From Dipteronia dyeriana (taxonomy: Eukaryota; Streptophyta; Magnoliopsida; Sapindales; Sapindaceae), in NCBI GenBank assembly GCA_032871835.1, contig CM065299.1, positions 47,380,706 to 47,444,705 of the forward strand: a stretch of DNA of 64,000 bases, written 5' to 3'. Both the position numbers and the translations under genes were made by a program. Below the pieces are notes generated by a model that did no database searches, was not told the DNA's origin, and saw nothing but the letters and a program-made list of their open reading frames with translations. Positions 23,011 through 37,038 of this stretch are shown here, piece after piece; the stretch's first letter is position 1; the number at the start of each line of letters is the position of its first letter.

Positions 23011-26000
23011 CCCGAGAAAAATTTCTCGTTAGGAACAACTTCAACGTTGATTGAAACCATTTTGACGTTCTATCCAACCTTAGAATTATTCCAGGGAACC
23101 ACACAACCATAACAAGGGGAACAAATTTTATTTTTGGAAACAACTTTAACGTTAATTATAACGTCAAAGATGTTTCCGGGAAAAACCTCTCGTCTGGAGC
23201 GACTTCAGCGTTGACGGAAACCACTTTGACGTTCTCTCCAATGTTAGAATTGTTCTCGGGAACCACTTCATCTAAACAACGGGAACAACTATTATTTTTT
23301 GGAAAACCCTCTATATAACGTCAAAGTTTTTCTCGGGAACAACTTCACGTTAGGAGCAACTTCAACGTTGATAGAAACCACTTTGACGTTTCATCCAACG
23401 TTAAAGTTGTTCCCGGAACCATTCAACTTTAAGAAGGGGAAAAACTTTTATTTATTGGAAATCACTTTAAAGTTATCTATAACGCCAAATTTGTTCCCGG
23501 GAAAAACTTCTCTTTGGGAGCAACTTCAACGTTGATAGAAACCACATTGACGTACTATATGACTTTAGAGTTGTTCCCGGGAATCAAACAACCTTCACAA
23601 GCGGAACAACTTTTATTTTTCGGAAACCACTCTAACGTTATCTATAACCTCAAATTTGAACCCGAGAACAACTTCAGGTTTGAAGCATCTTCAACGTTGA
23701 TGGAAACCACTTTGACATTTTATCCAACGTTAGAGTTATTCCCGGGAACCACTCAACCATAACAAGAGGAACATTTTTTTTTTTGGAAACCACTATAACG
23801 TTATTTATAACGTCAAAGTTGCTCCCGAGAACAAGTTCTCGTTGGGAACAACTTTAACGTCGATTGAATCACTTTAACGTTCTATCCAATGTTAGAGTTG
23901 TTCCTAGGAACCACTCAACCTTAAAAAGGGGAACAACTTTTAATTTTTGGAAACAACATTAACGTTATCTATAATGTCAAAGTTGTTCACGGGAACAACT
24001 TCTCGTTAGAAGCAACTTCTCGTTCAGAGCAACTTCAACATGGTTAGAAACCACTTCGACGTTCTATCCAACTTTAGATTTGTTCCCGGGAACCATTCAA
24101 CCTTAAGAAGGGGAAAATTTTTATTTTTTAGAAACCACTCTAACGTTATCGATAATTTCAAAGTTGTTCTCAGGAACAACTTCAATTTTGGAGCAACTTC
24201 AACTTTGATGGAAACCACTTTGACGTTCTATTAAACGTTAGATTTGTTCCAAGGGACCAATCAACCTTAACAAGGGGATCCACTTTTATTTTTTGGAAAC
24301 AACTTTAACGTTATCTATCACGTCAAAGTTGTTCCCGGGAACAACATCATCGTTTTTAGAAACCACTTTGACGTTCTATCCAACGTTATAGTTGTTCCCG
24401 AGAACCAATCAACATTAAGAAGGAAAACAAATTTTATTTTTTGGAAACCACTCTAACGTTATCGATAATGTCAAAGTTGTTCTCAGGAACAACTTCAATT
24501 TGGGAGCAACTTTAACGTTGTTGGAAACCACTTTGACGTTCTGTCCAACGTTAGAGTTGTTCCTGGGAACAACTCAACCTTAAGAAGAGGAACAACTTTT
24601 ATGATTTGGAAACAACTCAAATGTTATAAATAACGTCAAAGTTATTCTCGGGAATAACTTCTCATTGGGAGCTACTTCTACGTTGATGGAAACCACTTTG
24701 AAGTTCTATCCACTCAACCTTAACAAGGGGGACAACATTTTTTTTCAAAAACAACTCTAACATTATCTATAACGTCAAAGTTGTTCCCAGAAACAACTTC
24801 TCGTTGGGATCAACTTCAATGTTGGTGGAAACCACTTTGACATTATATCCAATGTTAGAGTTGTTCCCGGGAACAACTAAATCTTAAGAAGGGGAACATC
24901 TTTTATTTTTCGGAAACCACTCTAACATTAACGATAACGTCAAAGTTGTTCTCAGGAAAAACTTCTCGTTGGGAGCAACTTCAACGTTGATGGAAACAAC
25001 TTTTACGTTCTATCCAAGGTTAGAGTTGTTCCCGGGAATAACTCAACCTTAACAAGGGGAACCCCTTTTATTTTTTGGAAACCACATCTTGTTGGGAGCA
25101 ACTTCAACGTTAATAGAAACCATGTTGACGTTCTATCCAATGTTAGAGTTGTTCCTGGGAACCACTCAACCTTAAAAAGAGGAACAACTTTTATTTTTTT
25201 GAAACCACTCAAACGTTATCGATAAAGTCAAAGTTGTTCTTAGGAACAACTTCTCGTTGGGAGCAACTTCAATGCTGATGGAAACCACTTTGACGTTCTA
25301 TCCAACGTTAGAGTTGTTCCCGGGAATAACTGAACCTTAACAAGGGGAACAACATTTATTTTTTGGAAACCACTCTAACATTATCTATAACGTCAAAGTT
25401 GTTCCCATGAAATACATCTCGTTAGGAGCAACTTCAACGCTGATGGAAACAACTTTGACGTTCTATCAAAAGTTAGAGTTGTTCTCAAGGATCACTTAAC
25501 CTTAACATAAGGAAACACTTTTTTTTTTTGGAAACCACTCTAACGTTATCTATATTGTCAAAGTTGTTCCCGAAAACATCTTCTCATTGGGAGATACTTC
25601 AACGCCGATGGAAACTATTTTGATGTTCTGTCCAACGTTTGAGTTGTTCGCGGGAAACACTCAACCTTAAGAAGAGGAACAAATTTTATTTTTAGGAAAC
25701 CACTCTAACGTTATCTATAAATTCAAAGTTTTTCCCAATGACAACTTCTTTTTGGGAGAAACTTCAAAGTTGATGGAAACCACTTTGACATTCTATACAA
25801 CGTTAGAGTTGTTCCCGGGAACCAATCAACCTTAACAAGGGGAACAACCTTTATTTTTTGGAAACCACTTTAACGTTGTATATAACGTCAAAGTTTTTTA
25901 CGAAACAACTTCTCGCTGGGAGTAACTTCAACGTTGATGGAAACCACTTTGACATCCAACATAAGAGTTGTTCCCGGGAACCAATCAAACTTAACAAGTG

Positions 26001-29000
26001 GAATTTTTTTTATTTATTGGTAACAACTCTAACGTTATCTACAATGTCAAAGTTCTTCCCGGGAACAACTTCTCATCGGGAGCAACGTCAACGTTGTTGG
26101 AAACCACTTTGATGTTCTATCCAACGTTACAGTTGTTCCTGGGAACCACCTAAACTTAACAATGAGAAAAAAATTTATTTTTTAGAAACCACTCTAATGT
26201 TATCTATAACGTCAAAGGTGTTCCCGAGAGCAACTTCTCGTTGGGAGCAACTTCAATGTATATGGAAACAACTTTGACGTTCTATCCAACGTTAGAGTTG
26301 TTCCCGAGAATCACTTAACCTTAACAAGGGGCCAAACTTTTATTTTTTGAAAACCACTCTAACGTTATCTATAACGTCAAAGTTGTTCCCGTGAACAACA
26401 TCTCGATGGGAATAACTTCAACATTTATGGAAACCACTTTGACGTTTTATCCAATGTTAGAGTTGTTCTCGGGAACAACTTAATCTTAAGAAGGGGAACA
26501 ACTTTTATTTTTTGGAAACCACTCTGACATTAACGATAATTTCAAAGTTGTTCTCAGGAACAACTTCTCGTTGGGAGCAATTTTAACGTTGATGTAAACC
26601 ACTTTAACGTTCTATCCAAGGTTAGAGTTGTTCCCGGGAATAACTCAACCTTAACAAGGGGAAGAACTTTTTTTTTTGGTAACCACTCTAACATTATCGA
26701 TAACGACAATGTTGTTCCCAGGAAATACATCTCGTTGGGAGCAACTTAAACGCTAATGGAAACAACTTTGACGTTCTATCAAAAGTTAGAGTTGTTCTCG
26801 AGGATCACTTAACCTTAACGAAGGGAACAAATTTTATTTTTTGGAAACCACTCTAAGGTTATCTATATTGTCAAAGTTGTTCCCGAAAACAACTTTCATT
26901 GGGAGCAACTTCAACGTCGATGGAAACCATTTTGATGTTCTGTCCAACGTTTGAGTTGTTCCCGGGAACCACTCAACTTTAAGAAGGGGAACAACTTTTA
27001 ATTTTTTGAAACCACTCTAACGTTATCTATAAATTCAAAGTTGTTCCCAGTGACAACTTCTCGTTGGTTGAAACTTCAAAGTTTATGGAAACCACTTTGA
27101 GGTTCTATACAACGTTAGAGTTGTTCCCGGGAACCAATCAACCTTAACATGGGGAAGAACCTTTATTTTTTGGAAACCACTCTAACGTTATATATAACGT
27201 CAAAGATTTTTCCGAAACAACTTCTCGTTGGGAGTAACTTCAACGTTGATTGAAACCACTTTGACGTTCTACCCAACTTAAGAGTTTTTCCTGGGAACCA
27301 ATCAAACTGAACAAGGGGAAAATCTTTTATTTTTTGGAAACAGCTCTAACATTATCTAAAACGTGAAAGTTGTTACCGGAAACAACTCCTCGTTTGGAGC
27401 AACGTCAACGTTGTTGGAAACTACTTTTATGTTCTATCCAACGTTAGAGTTGTTCCCAGGAACCACCTAACCTTAACAACGGGAACACTTTTATTTTTTA
27501 GAAACCACTCTATTGTTATCTATAACGTTAAAGTTGTTCCGGAGAGCAACTTCTCGTTGGGAGCAACTTCAACGTTGATGGAAACCACTTTGACATTCTA
27601 TCCAACGTTAGAGTTGTTCCCGGGAACCATCCAACTTTAACGAGGGGAACCACTTTTAATTTTTTGGTAACAACTCTAATGTTATCGATAACGTCAAAGT
27701 TGTTCCTGAGAGCAACTTCTCGTTGCTAGCAACTTCAATGTTGATGGAAATTACTTTGACGTTCTATCCAATGTTAGAGTTGTTCCCGGGAATCACTCAA
27801 CCTTAACAAGGGGACAAACTTTTGTTTTTTGGAAACCACTCTAACGTTATCTATAATGTCAAATTTGTTCCCGAGAACAACTTCAACATTTATGGAAACC
27901 ACTTTGACGTTCTATACAAAATTAGAGTATTTCCCGAGAATCACTCAACCATAACTAGGGGAACAACTTTTATATTTTGAAAACCAACTTTAATGTTATC
28001 TATACCGGCAAAGTTGTTCTTGGAAACAACTTCTCGTTGCGAGCAACTTCAACGTTGATGGAACCTACTATGATGTTCTATCCAATGTTAGAGTTTTTTT
28101 CGGGAACCACTAAATCTTAACAAGGGGAACAACTTTTATTCTTTACAAACCACTCTAACGTTAACTATACGTCAAAGTTGTTCCAGGGAACAACTTCTCG
28201 TTGGAAGCAATTTCAACATTGATAGAAAACACTTTAACGTTCTATATAATGTTAGATTTGTTCCCTGGAACCAATGAACCTTAAAAAGGGGAACAACTTT
28301 TATTTTTTGAAAACCACTCTAACGTTATCTATAACATCAAAGTTTTTCCCGAGAACAACTTCTCGCTGGGAGAAACTTCTCGTTGGGATCAACTTCAACG
28401 TTGATGGAAGCCACTTTGACGTTCTATCAAACTTTAGAGTCGTTCCTAGGAACAACTCAACCGTAAAAAGGGGAAAAACTTTTACTTTTTGGGAATCACT
28501 CTAACGTTATCTATAACGTCAAATTTGTTCCGGAGAATAACATCTAGTTATGAACAACTTTAATGTTAATGGAAACCACTTTGACATTCTATCCAACGTT
28601 AGAGTTGTTCCCAGGAACCACTCAACCTTAACAAGGGGAACAACTTTTATTCTGTGGAAACCACTCTAACGTTATTTATAATGTCAAAGTTGTTCCCGGG
28701 AACAGCTTCTTGTTGGGAGCAACTTTAACATTGTTAGAAACTACTTTGACGTTTTCTCCAACGTTAAAGATGTTCCCGTGAACCAATCAACCTTATGAAG
28801 GGAAACAAATTTTATTTTCTGGAAACAACTCTAACATTATCTATAACGTCAAAGTTGTTCCCGAGAACAATTTCTCGTTAGGAACAACTTCAACGTTGAT
28901 TGAAACCACTTTGACGTTCTATCCAACGTTAGAGTTATTCTAGGGAACCACATAACCTTAACAAGGGGAAATTTTTTTATTTTTTGGAAACAATTTTAAT

Positions 29001-32000
29001 GTTAATTATAACGTCAAAAATGTCCCCAGGAACAACCTCTCGTCTGGAGCGACTTCAACATTGATGGAAACCACTTTGACGTTCTATCCAACATTATAAT
29101 TGTTCTTGGTAACCACGTAATCTAAACAACGGGAACAACTTTTATTTTTTGGAAACCCTTATAACGTTATTTATAACGTCAAAGTTTTTCCCTAAAATAA
29201 CTTCACGTTAGGAGCAACTTCAACGTCGATAGAAACCACTTTGACGTTCTATCCAATGTTAAAGTTGTTCCCGGAACCAATCAACTTTAAGAAGGGGAAA
29301 AACTTTTATATTTTGGAAATCACTTTAACGTTAACTATAACGCCAAATTTGTTCACGGGAAAAACTTCTCGTTGGGAGCAACTTCAATGTTGATAGTAAC
29401 CACATTGACGTTCTATCCAACGTTAGAGTTGTTCTCGGGAACCAAACAACCTTCACAAGGGGAACGACTGTTATATTTTGGAAACCACTCTAACGTTATC
29501 TATAACATCAAATTTGAACAAGAGAACAACTTTATGTTGAGAGCAACTTTAACGTTGATGGAAACCACTTTGACGTTTTATCCAACGTTAGAGTTGTTGC
29601 CGGGAACCACTCAACCATAACAAGGGGAACAATTTTTATTTGGAAACCACTTTAACGTTATCTATAACATCAAAGTTATTCCCGAGAACAAGTTCTCGTT
29701 GGGAACTACTTCAACGTCGATTGAAACCACTTTGACATTCTATCAAATGTTAGAGTTGTTCCCGGGAACCACTCAACCTTAAAAAGGGGAACAAATTTTA
29801 TTTTTTGGAAACAACATTAACGTTAGCTATAACGTAAAAGTTGTTCCCGGGAACAACTTCTAGCTCTGAGCAACTTCAACATCGTTAGAAACCACTTTGA
29901 CGTTCTATCCAACGTTAGAGTTGTTCCCGGGAACAAATCAACCTTAAGAAGGGGAATAAATTTTATTTTTTAGAAACCACTCAAACGTTATCTATAATGT
30001 AAAAGTTGTTCTTAGGAACAACTTCAGATTGGGAGCAAATTCAATGTTGATGGAAACCACTTTGACGTTCTATTTAACGTTAGAGTTGTTCCCGAGAACC
30101 ACTCAACCATAACAAAGGGAACAACTTTTATTTTTTGGAAACCACTCTAACGTTATCTATAACATCAAAGTTGTTTCCGAGAACAATTTTGTGTTGGGAA
30201 CAACCTCAACGTTGATTGAAACAAATTGACGTTCTATCCAACGTTAGAATTGTTCCCTAAAAAGACTCAACCGTAAAAAGGGGAACAACTTTTATTTTTT
30301 GGAAACTACTTTAACGTTATCTATAAAGTTAAAGTTGTTCCCGGGAAAAACATCAACGTTGTTAGAAACCACTTTGACGTTATATCCAACGTTAGAGTTG
30401 TTCCCGGGAACCAATCAACCTTAAGAAGGGGAACAAATTTTATTTTTTGGAAACCACTCTAACGTTATCGATAATGTCAAAGTTGTTCCCATGAATAACT
30501 TCAATTTGTGAGCAACTTCAATTTGGGAGCAACTTCAACGTTGATGGAAACCACTTTGACATTCTATTTAACGTTAGAGTTGTTCCCGGGAACAACTCAA
30601 ACTTAACAAGGGGGACCACTTTTATTTTTTGGAAACCACTCTAACATTATTTATGTCGTCAAAGTTTTTCCCAGGAACAACTTCTCGTCGGAAGAAACTT
30701 CAACGTTGATGGAAACCACTTTGAAGTTCTTGTCCAACATTAGAGTTGTTTTTTGGAACCACTCTACCTTAAGTAGGGGAACGACTTTATTATTTGGAAA
30801 CCACTCAAACGTTATAAATAACGTCAAAGTTATTCTCAGGAACAACTTCTCTTTGAGAGCAACTTCAACGTTGATGGAAACCACTTTGACGTTCTATCCA
30901 CTCAACCTTAACGAGGGGGACGATATTTTTTTTTTGAAACAACTCTAACATTATCTATAACGTCAAAGTTGTTCCTGAGAACAACTTCTCGTTGGGAGCA
31001 ACTTCAATGTTGATGGAAGCCACTTTGACATTCTATCCAACGTTAGAGTTATTCCCAGGAACAACTAAAGCCTAACAGCGGGATCAATTTTTTTTTTAGA
31101 CAACTTTCACGTTATTTATAACGTCAAAGATGTTCCTGGGAACAACCTCTCGTCGGGAGCGACTTCAACGTTGATGGAAACCACTTTGACGTTCTATCCA
31201 ACGTTAGAATTTTTCTCGGGAACCACTTAATCTACACAACGGGTACAACTATTATTTTTTGGAAACCTCTCTAACGTTATTTATAAAGTTAAATTTTTTC
31301 CTGGGAAAAACTTCACGTTAGGAGCAACTTCAACGTCGATAAAAACCACTTTGATGTTCTATCCAACGTTAAAGTTGTTTCTGGAACCATTCAACTTTAA
31401 GAAGGGGAAACACTTTTATTTTTTGGAAACAACTTTAACGTTATCTATAATGTCAAAGTTGTTCTCAGGAATAACTTTAATTTGGGAGCAACTTCAATGT
31501 TGATGGAAACAACTTTGACGTTCTATTTAATGTTAGAGTTGTTCCCGAGAACCAATCAACCATAACAAAGGGAACCACTTTTATTTTTTGAAAACCACTC
31601 TAAAGTTAACTATAACGTCAAAGTTGTTCCCGAGAACAATTTCACGCTGGGAACAAGCTCAACATTGATTGAATCACCTTTGACGTTCTATCCAATGTTA
31701 GAGTTGTTCCATAAAACGACTCAACCTTAAAAAGAGGGACAACTTTTATTTTTTTGAAACAACTTTAACGTTATCCAGAACTTCAAAGTTGTTCCCGGGA
31801 ACAACATCAACATTGTTAGAAACCACTTTGACGTTCTATCCAACATTAGAGTTGTTCCCGGGAACCAATCAACCATAAGAAGGGGATCAAATTTTATTTT
31901 TGGGAAACCACTCTAACGTTATCGATAATGTCAAAGTTGTTTTCAGGAACAACTTTAATTTGGGAGCAACTTCAACGTTGATGGAAACCACTTTGATGTT

Positions 32001-34585
32001 ATATTTAACGTTAGAGTTGTTCCGGGGAACCACTTAACCTTAACAAGGGGAACCACTTTTATTTTTTGGAAAACACTCTAACGTTATCTATAACGTCAAA
32101 GTTTTTCCCGGGAATAACTTCTCGTCGGAAGCAACTTCAACGTTGATGGAAACCACTTTGACATTCTGTCCAACGTTAGAATTGTTCCAGAGAACCACTC
32201 AACCATAAGAAGGGGAATAACTTTTATTATTCGGAAACCACTCAAACGTTATAAATAACGTCAAAGTTATTCTCGGGAATAACTTCTCATTGGGAGCAAC
32301 TTCAACGTTGATGGAAACCACTTTGACGTTCTATCCACTCAACTTTAATGAGGGGGACAACATTTATTTTTTTGGAAACAACTCTAACATTATCTATAAC
32401 GTCAAAGTTGTTCCCGAGAACAACTTCTCGTTGGTAGCAACTTCAACATTGATGGAAACCACTTTGACGTTCTATCCATTGTAAAATTTATTCCCAGGAA
32501 CAACTCAACCATAACAAGGGGATTAAATTTTATTTTATTGAGACCACTCTAACGTTATCTATAACATCTAAGCTGTTCCCGAGAACAACTTCTCATTGGG
32601 AACAATTTCAACTGTCATGGAAACCACTTTGACATTTTATCGAACGTTAGAGTTGTTCCCAAGAACAACTCAACGTTAACGGGGTGGAAACACTTTATTT
32701 TTTATTGAAACCACTCTAAAGTTATCTATAACATCAAAGTTGTTCCCGAGAACAAAAACTCTTTGGAAGCAACATCAACATTGACAGAAACCACTTTGAT
32801 GTTCTATCCAACGTCACAGTTGTTCCAAGGAACAATTCAACCCGAACAAGGGGGACACCGTTTATTTTTTTGAAACCACTTTTACAATAACTATAACGTC
32901 AAAGTTGTTCCCAGAAACAACTTCTTGTTGGGAGCAACTTTAACGTTGATGGAAACCACTTTGACATTATATCCAACTTTAGAGTTATTCCCGGGAACAA
33001 CTCAACCTTAACAAGGGGAACAACTTTTATTTTTCAGAAACCACTTCTCGTTGGGAGCAACTTCAACATTGATAGAAACCACATTGACGTTCTATATAAC
33101 GTTAGAGTTGTTCCCGGGAACCACTCAACCTTAACTAGGGGAACAACTTTTATTTTTTGAAATCACTCAAATGTTAAGTATAATGTCAAAGTTGTTCTCA
33201 AGAACAACTTCTCGTTGGGAGCAACTTCAATGTTGATGGAATCCAATTTGACGTTCTATCCAATGTTAGAGTTGTTTACGGGAATAAGTCAATCTTAACA
33301 AGGGGAACAACTTCTATTTTTTGGAAACCACTCTAACATTATCTATAATGTCAAAGTTGTTCGCAGGAAATATGTCTCGTTGGGAGCAACTTCAACGCTG
33401 ATGGAAACCACTTTGTTGTTTTATCAAAAGTTAGAATTTTTCCTGGGGATCACTCAACCTTAACAAAGGTAACAACTTTTATTTTTTAGAAACCACTCTA
33501 AAGTTATCTATAATGTCAAAGTTGTTCCCGAAAACAACATGTCATTGGGAGCAACTTCAATGTCGATGGAAACCTTTTTGACGTTCTGTCCAACGTTTGA
33601 GTTGTTCCCAGGAACCACTCAACCTTAAGAAGGGGAAGAACTTTTTTTTTTTGGAAATCACTCTAACGTTATCTATAAAGTCAAAGTTGTTCCTAGTGAC
33701 AACTTCTCGTTGGGAGAAACTTCAAAGTTGATGGAAACCACTTTGACGTTCTATACAACGTTAGAGTTGTTCCCAGGAACCAATCAACTTTAACAAGGGG
33801 AAGAACTTTTATTTTTTGGAACCCACTCTAACGTTATCTATAACGTCAAAGTTTTTCCCGAAACAACTTCTCGTTGGGAGCAACTTCAATTTTGATGGAA
33901 ACCACTTTGACGTTATGTTCAACGTGAGTGTTGTTCCCGGGAACCAATCAAACTTAACAATTGGAAAATCTTTTATTTTTTGGAAACAACTCTAACGTTA
34001 TCTACAATGTCAAAGTTGTTCCCGGGAACAACTTCTCGTTGGGAGCAATGTCAACGTTGTTGGAAACCACTTTAATGTTCTATCCAACGTTAGAGTTGTT
34101 CCCGAAAACCACTTAACCTTAACAACGGGAACAACTTTTATTTTTTAGAAATCACTCTAACGTTAATTTTAACGTCAAAGTTGTTCCCGAGAACAACTTC
34201 TCGATGGAAACAGCTTCAACATTTATGGAAACCACTTTGACATTCTATCTAAAGTTAGAGTGTTTCCCGAGAATCACTCAACCGGGAATCACCCAACCAT
34301 AACAAGGGGAAAAAAATTTATATTCTGAAAACCGCTCTAACGTTATCTATAACTGTAAAGTTGTTCCCGGAAACAACTTCTCGTTGAGAGCAACTTCAAC
34401 GTTGATGGAAACTACTATGATGTTCTATCCAGCGTTAGAGTTGTTCCCGGGAACAACTAAACCTTAACAAGGGGAACAACTTTTATTCTTTACAAACCAC
34501 TCTAACGTTATCTGTAACGTCAAGTTGTTCCCGAGAAGAACTTCTAGTTGGAATTAACTTTAACATTAATAGAAAACACTCTGAC

Positions 34586-34590
34586 GTTCT
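34586..34590. repeat. Left target-site duplication of element B
   Basis: GTTCT, identical to the five bases after the 3' LTR. The satellite reads GACGTTCT | insertion | GTTCTATC, as in an intact monomer (GACGTTCTATCC). Confidence 0.95.
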
Positions 34591-37018
34591 TGTTAGGATT
34601 ATGATCGATAGCAGGAGTGTAATATTGTAATTAACAATCTTTACAAATGAATACAGTGATTTCTAGTTTAACAAATCTTATAGTATTTATAGTTTAATTA
34701 TTATAATTGTCAATAGTAAATAATCATAAGGTCAAAAGACTATGAGAAAAGAAGAAATGTTCATACATCTAGATATGTATGAGGTAGACACAATTCTTTA
34801 GTTAGTCTTGAATAATATTCACAACTTAGGATAGAAGGTTGGACACCTTTATCTTGTCAAAATTGTAGATTCTTTTCCTAGCATTTGAGTGGGATCAAAT
34901 GTGTTATGATGAGTCTAAAATCATCGAAGTGTGGTATCATTGGGCAAAAGAATCTAGTGCACTGGGTGCATTGAATAGGATCAAAATGAAATACTTTATC
35001 TAGAACAGTCAATGGAAAAAAGTCTTCATTTAAAGACAATTGGAGAGTCTATCTCAATCCTAAGATAAATGATGGACTTATGGTTGCAAGTGTTATCATT
35101 TGAGCTATCAATGAGTACGATTATATAGCATAGTCTATCCTTGATATTTTGGTGATATTCATTTGTTAATCGATAGAGGACTTCATTTATAGATATGGAC
35201 ATCGTGGCTCCATTTATTGAATGAGAGTAGAATACCATCATATGGATGTTTTGAGGTATTGGATATTAAAACTTAACGTTAAGTTTTCAATAATGTCTAT
35301 TGAAACATGGCTTCTAGACAAGTCGAAATATCTAAGTTCAAAATGTGGTCATATGAGTAAACATGGTAACTTGGAAAGCTATATGCGGTCTATGAGCTCT
35401 TGGCGATTACTGGTATTCTTCACGAGGATACACTTTCTCCAATAAGGTTGTCTAGGGTATGAATGAGTAACATCAACATATTCTATCTTTATTTAAGAGT
35501 TCAATTTTAGTTCTTTAGTAGAATGAACTAAAATTAAATAGATCGGACCTAAGTGAATCATTTGTTGATTGTGATTGGGTTGTCTATTAGAGCATAAATT
35601 CAGATAGCCCGCCAAGATCCTCAATCTACACGAACTTGCATGGATCACTTGATATATTCTACCGGACCAATTTATGGGTCCATCTAGAATTGTAAAAAGG
35701 CATGATAACTTGTTTCTTTTTGTAAGAATAGGTCTAGTTCACATGTGGACTTTTTATTATGGTCCAATGTATTTAATAAAATAAGAAAAATAATATATAG
35801 CCCTTATATATGATATGGGCGGCAAGGCTATTAAGAATTGCTTAAATATATTATTTTTTATTTTATTATTTAATTAAATGGAAATTAATTAATTTGTTGA
35901 TTAATTAATTATTTAATTAAAAGTCAATTTTTTTTTCCTAATAGGAGATGGTCTCCTAAAACTATACTATTGTTGGTAGTATAGTTAATGTTAAAGACTA
36001 TATTTGATAAGTAGATAAATAAAAGAAATTATTTATCTAATCAAATTAGGAAGTCTTTAATATGGTTATAAATACACTTTTGAGTTGGATTAGGAGTCTT
36101 GGTGTTAGGATAGAATTGTTTTTTGAAAAGGATTCTTAACCACCAAGTAAATTTACCTAAGGAAAAAGGATTCTTAAGTACCAAGTAATCCTTCTTAGGA
36201 AAAGAATAAACTCTCATAAACTATATCAATGATAAATTCGGCCAACCCATATGGATATAGGAGAAGTTTGATTTCATTTTAGATAAGGATTCTTAACTAC
36301 CAAATAAATCCACCTAAGGAAAGGATTCTTGCCAACCAAGTAAATCCTTCTTACGAAAGGATTTATGATCCTATATATATGTGTGTGTGATTTTCGGCCA
36401 GCCCTAAGAATTCTATGATGAAAATTTCGGCCATGCCTAGGTAATTATCAAGAGAGAATCTGGCATAGCAAGAGAGAATTTTGAAGGAGAAAAATTAGTT
36501 TTTGCTCGAGGCAAAATTCAATCAACTCATAGAAAAAGGGTGTGGAATTCGGCCAAGGATAAAAGAGAAAAAGAGAACGTTTTTGTTTTCAATAGTACAC
36601 TAGTATCCTTTACATCAAAAGGGTTTTGTGTACAACATTGAATCAAGGTTCACGCGAGTTTCAATCAAATTGATTGATAATTCACAAGTGATTGGACGTT
36701 CTTGAATTTTTCTCTTGGAGGATATTTGTAACTAACAAAGAAAAGATTTTGCTTTGTCTCCATCATTAGGTATACAATTAAAGAAAGGGTGCCCACACTC
36801 CAAGGTGATTCACTTTCATGATTGGATTGGAAGATCTTGTGGAATCAATTCGACGCTTGCTCAATCATCACGAGAAAAAGGTACGATACTTTTATATACG
36901 TAAATAAATCTAGGGTTAAGGTTCTCGTTGCATAAAGGGAATTTTTTTTATTTATAAGCAAACCCTAATTTTGTTTTTATAACGCTTCCGTTGCGTTTTT
37001 AACCCGTATTTCCCTACA
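34591..37018 (+). repeat. Element B 5' LTR
   Basis: TGTTAGGATTATG to TTTCCCTACA. U3 is about 1.78 kb to the TATA-like box. It contains an AT-rich TTAATTAATT cluster (~35870-35930), a region of ~45-50-bp units (GGATTCTTAAC / CCACCAAGTAAAT / CCTAAGGAAA, about 36110-36370) and four ATTCGGCCA or TTTCGGCCA motifs near 36235, 36393, 36427 and 36547. AATAAA at 36903 is a candidate polyadenylation signal. Divergence from the 3' LTR is strongly uneven. Confidence 0.95.
36371..36380 (+). promoter_or_regulatory. LTR promoter TATA box, element B
   Basis: ATCCTATATATATG, conserved at the same place in four B-type LTRs (15270, 36371, 44084 and, inverted, 49461-49470). Conservation and position (~640 bp before the LTR end) support it as the core promoter for genomic RNA. 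Confidence 0.6.
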
Positions 37019-37020
37019 AT

Positions 37021-37038
37021 TGGTATCAAAGCCTGGTT
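37021..37038 (+). promoter_or_regulatory. Element B primer binding site (initiator tRNA-Met)
   Basis: TGGTATCAAAGCCTGGTT, two bases after the LTR end. It agrees with the complement of the plant initiator tRNA-Met 3' end at 16 of 18 positions. Confidence 0.93.

Larger units (their letters stand above)
15913..34590. repeat. 165-bp satellite array, block 3 (main)
   Basis: About 113 monomers without a transposon insertion, the longest clean stretch. Beyond the monomer it holds segmental duplications (18305-19600 and 21669-23010) and marker monomers that recur at multi-kb spacing: a variant with TCTAAACAACGGG and GGAAACCC at 23271, 29121 and 31231; a ~23-bp deletion variant TTCTATCCACTCAAC at 24704, 30892 and 32329; TTCTTTACAAACCAC at 28139 and 34486. 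Larger half-monomer deletions are at 18520, 25084 and 33048. Short local duplications (e.g. 24000-24035, 28365-28400, 30490-30535) look like slippage. No gene seen; short ORFs are satellite frames that stop at CCTTAAC. Confidence 0.97.

Noticed and set aside
15913..34590. Reading the regular repeats as a CRISPR-like array
   Set aside because: Repeats are head-to-tail monomers that differ from each other along their whole length, without constant repeats separated by unique spacers, in eukaryotic DNA.
35026..35241. 71-codon ORF antisense to B-type LTRs, also at 42732-42947 and 56794-57009
   Set aside because: Antisense to the LTR and present because the LTRs are homologous. Broken in the 13434 and 48832 copies. 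No known motif.
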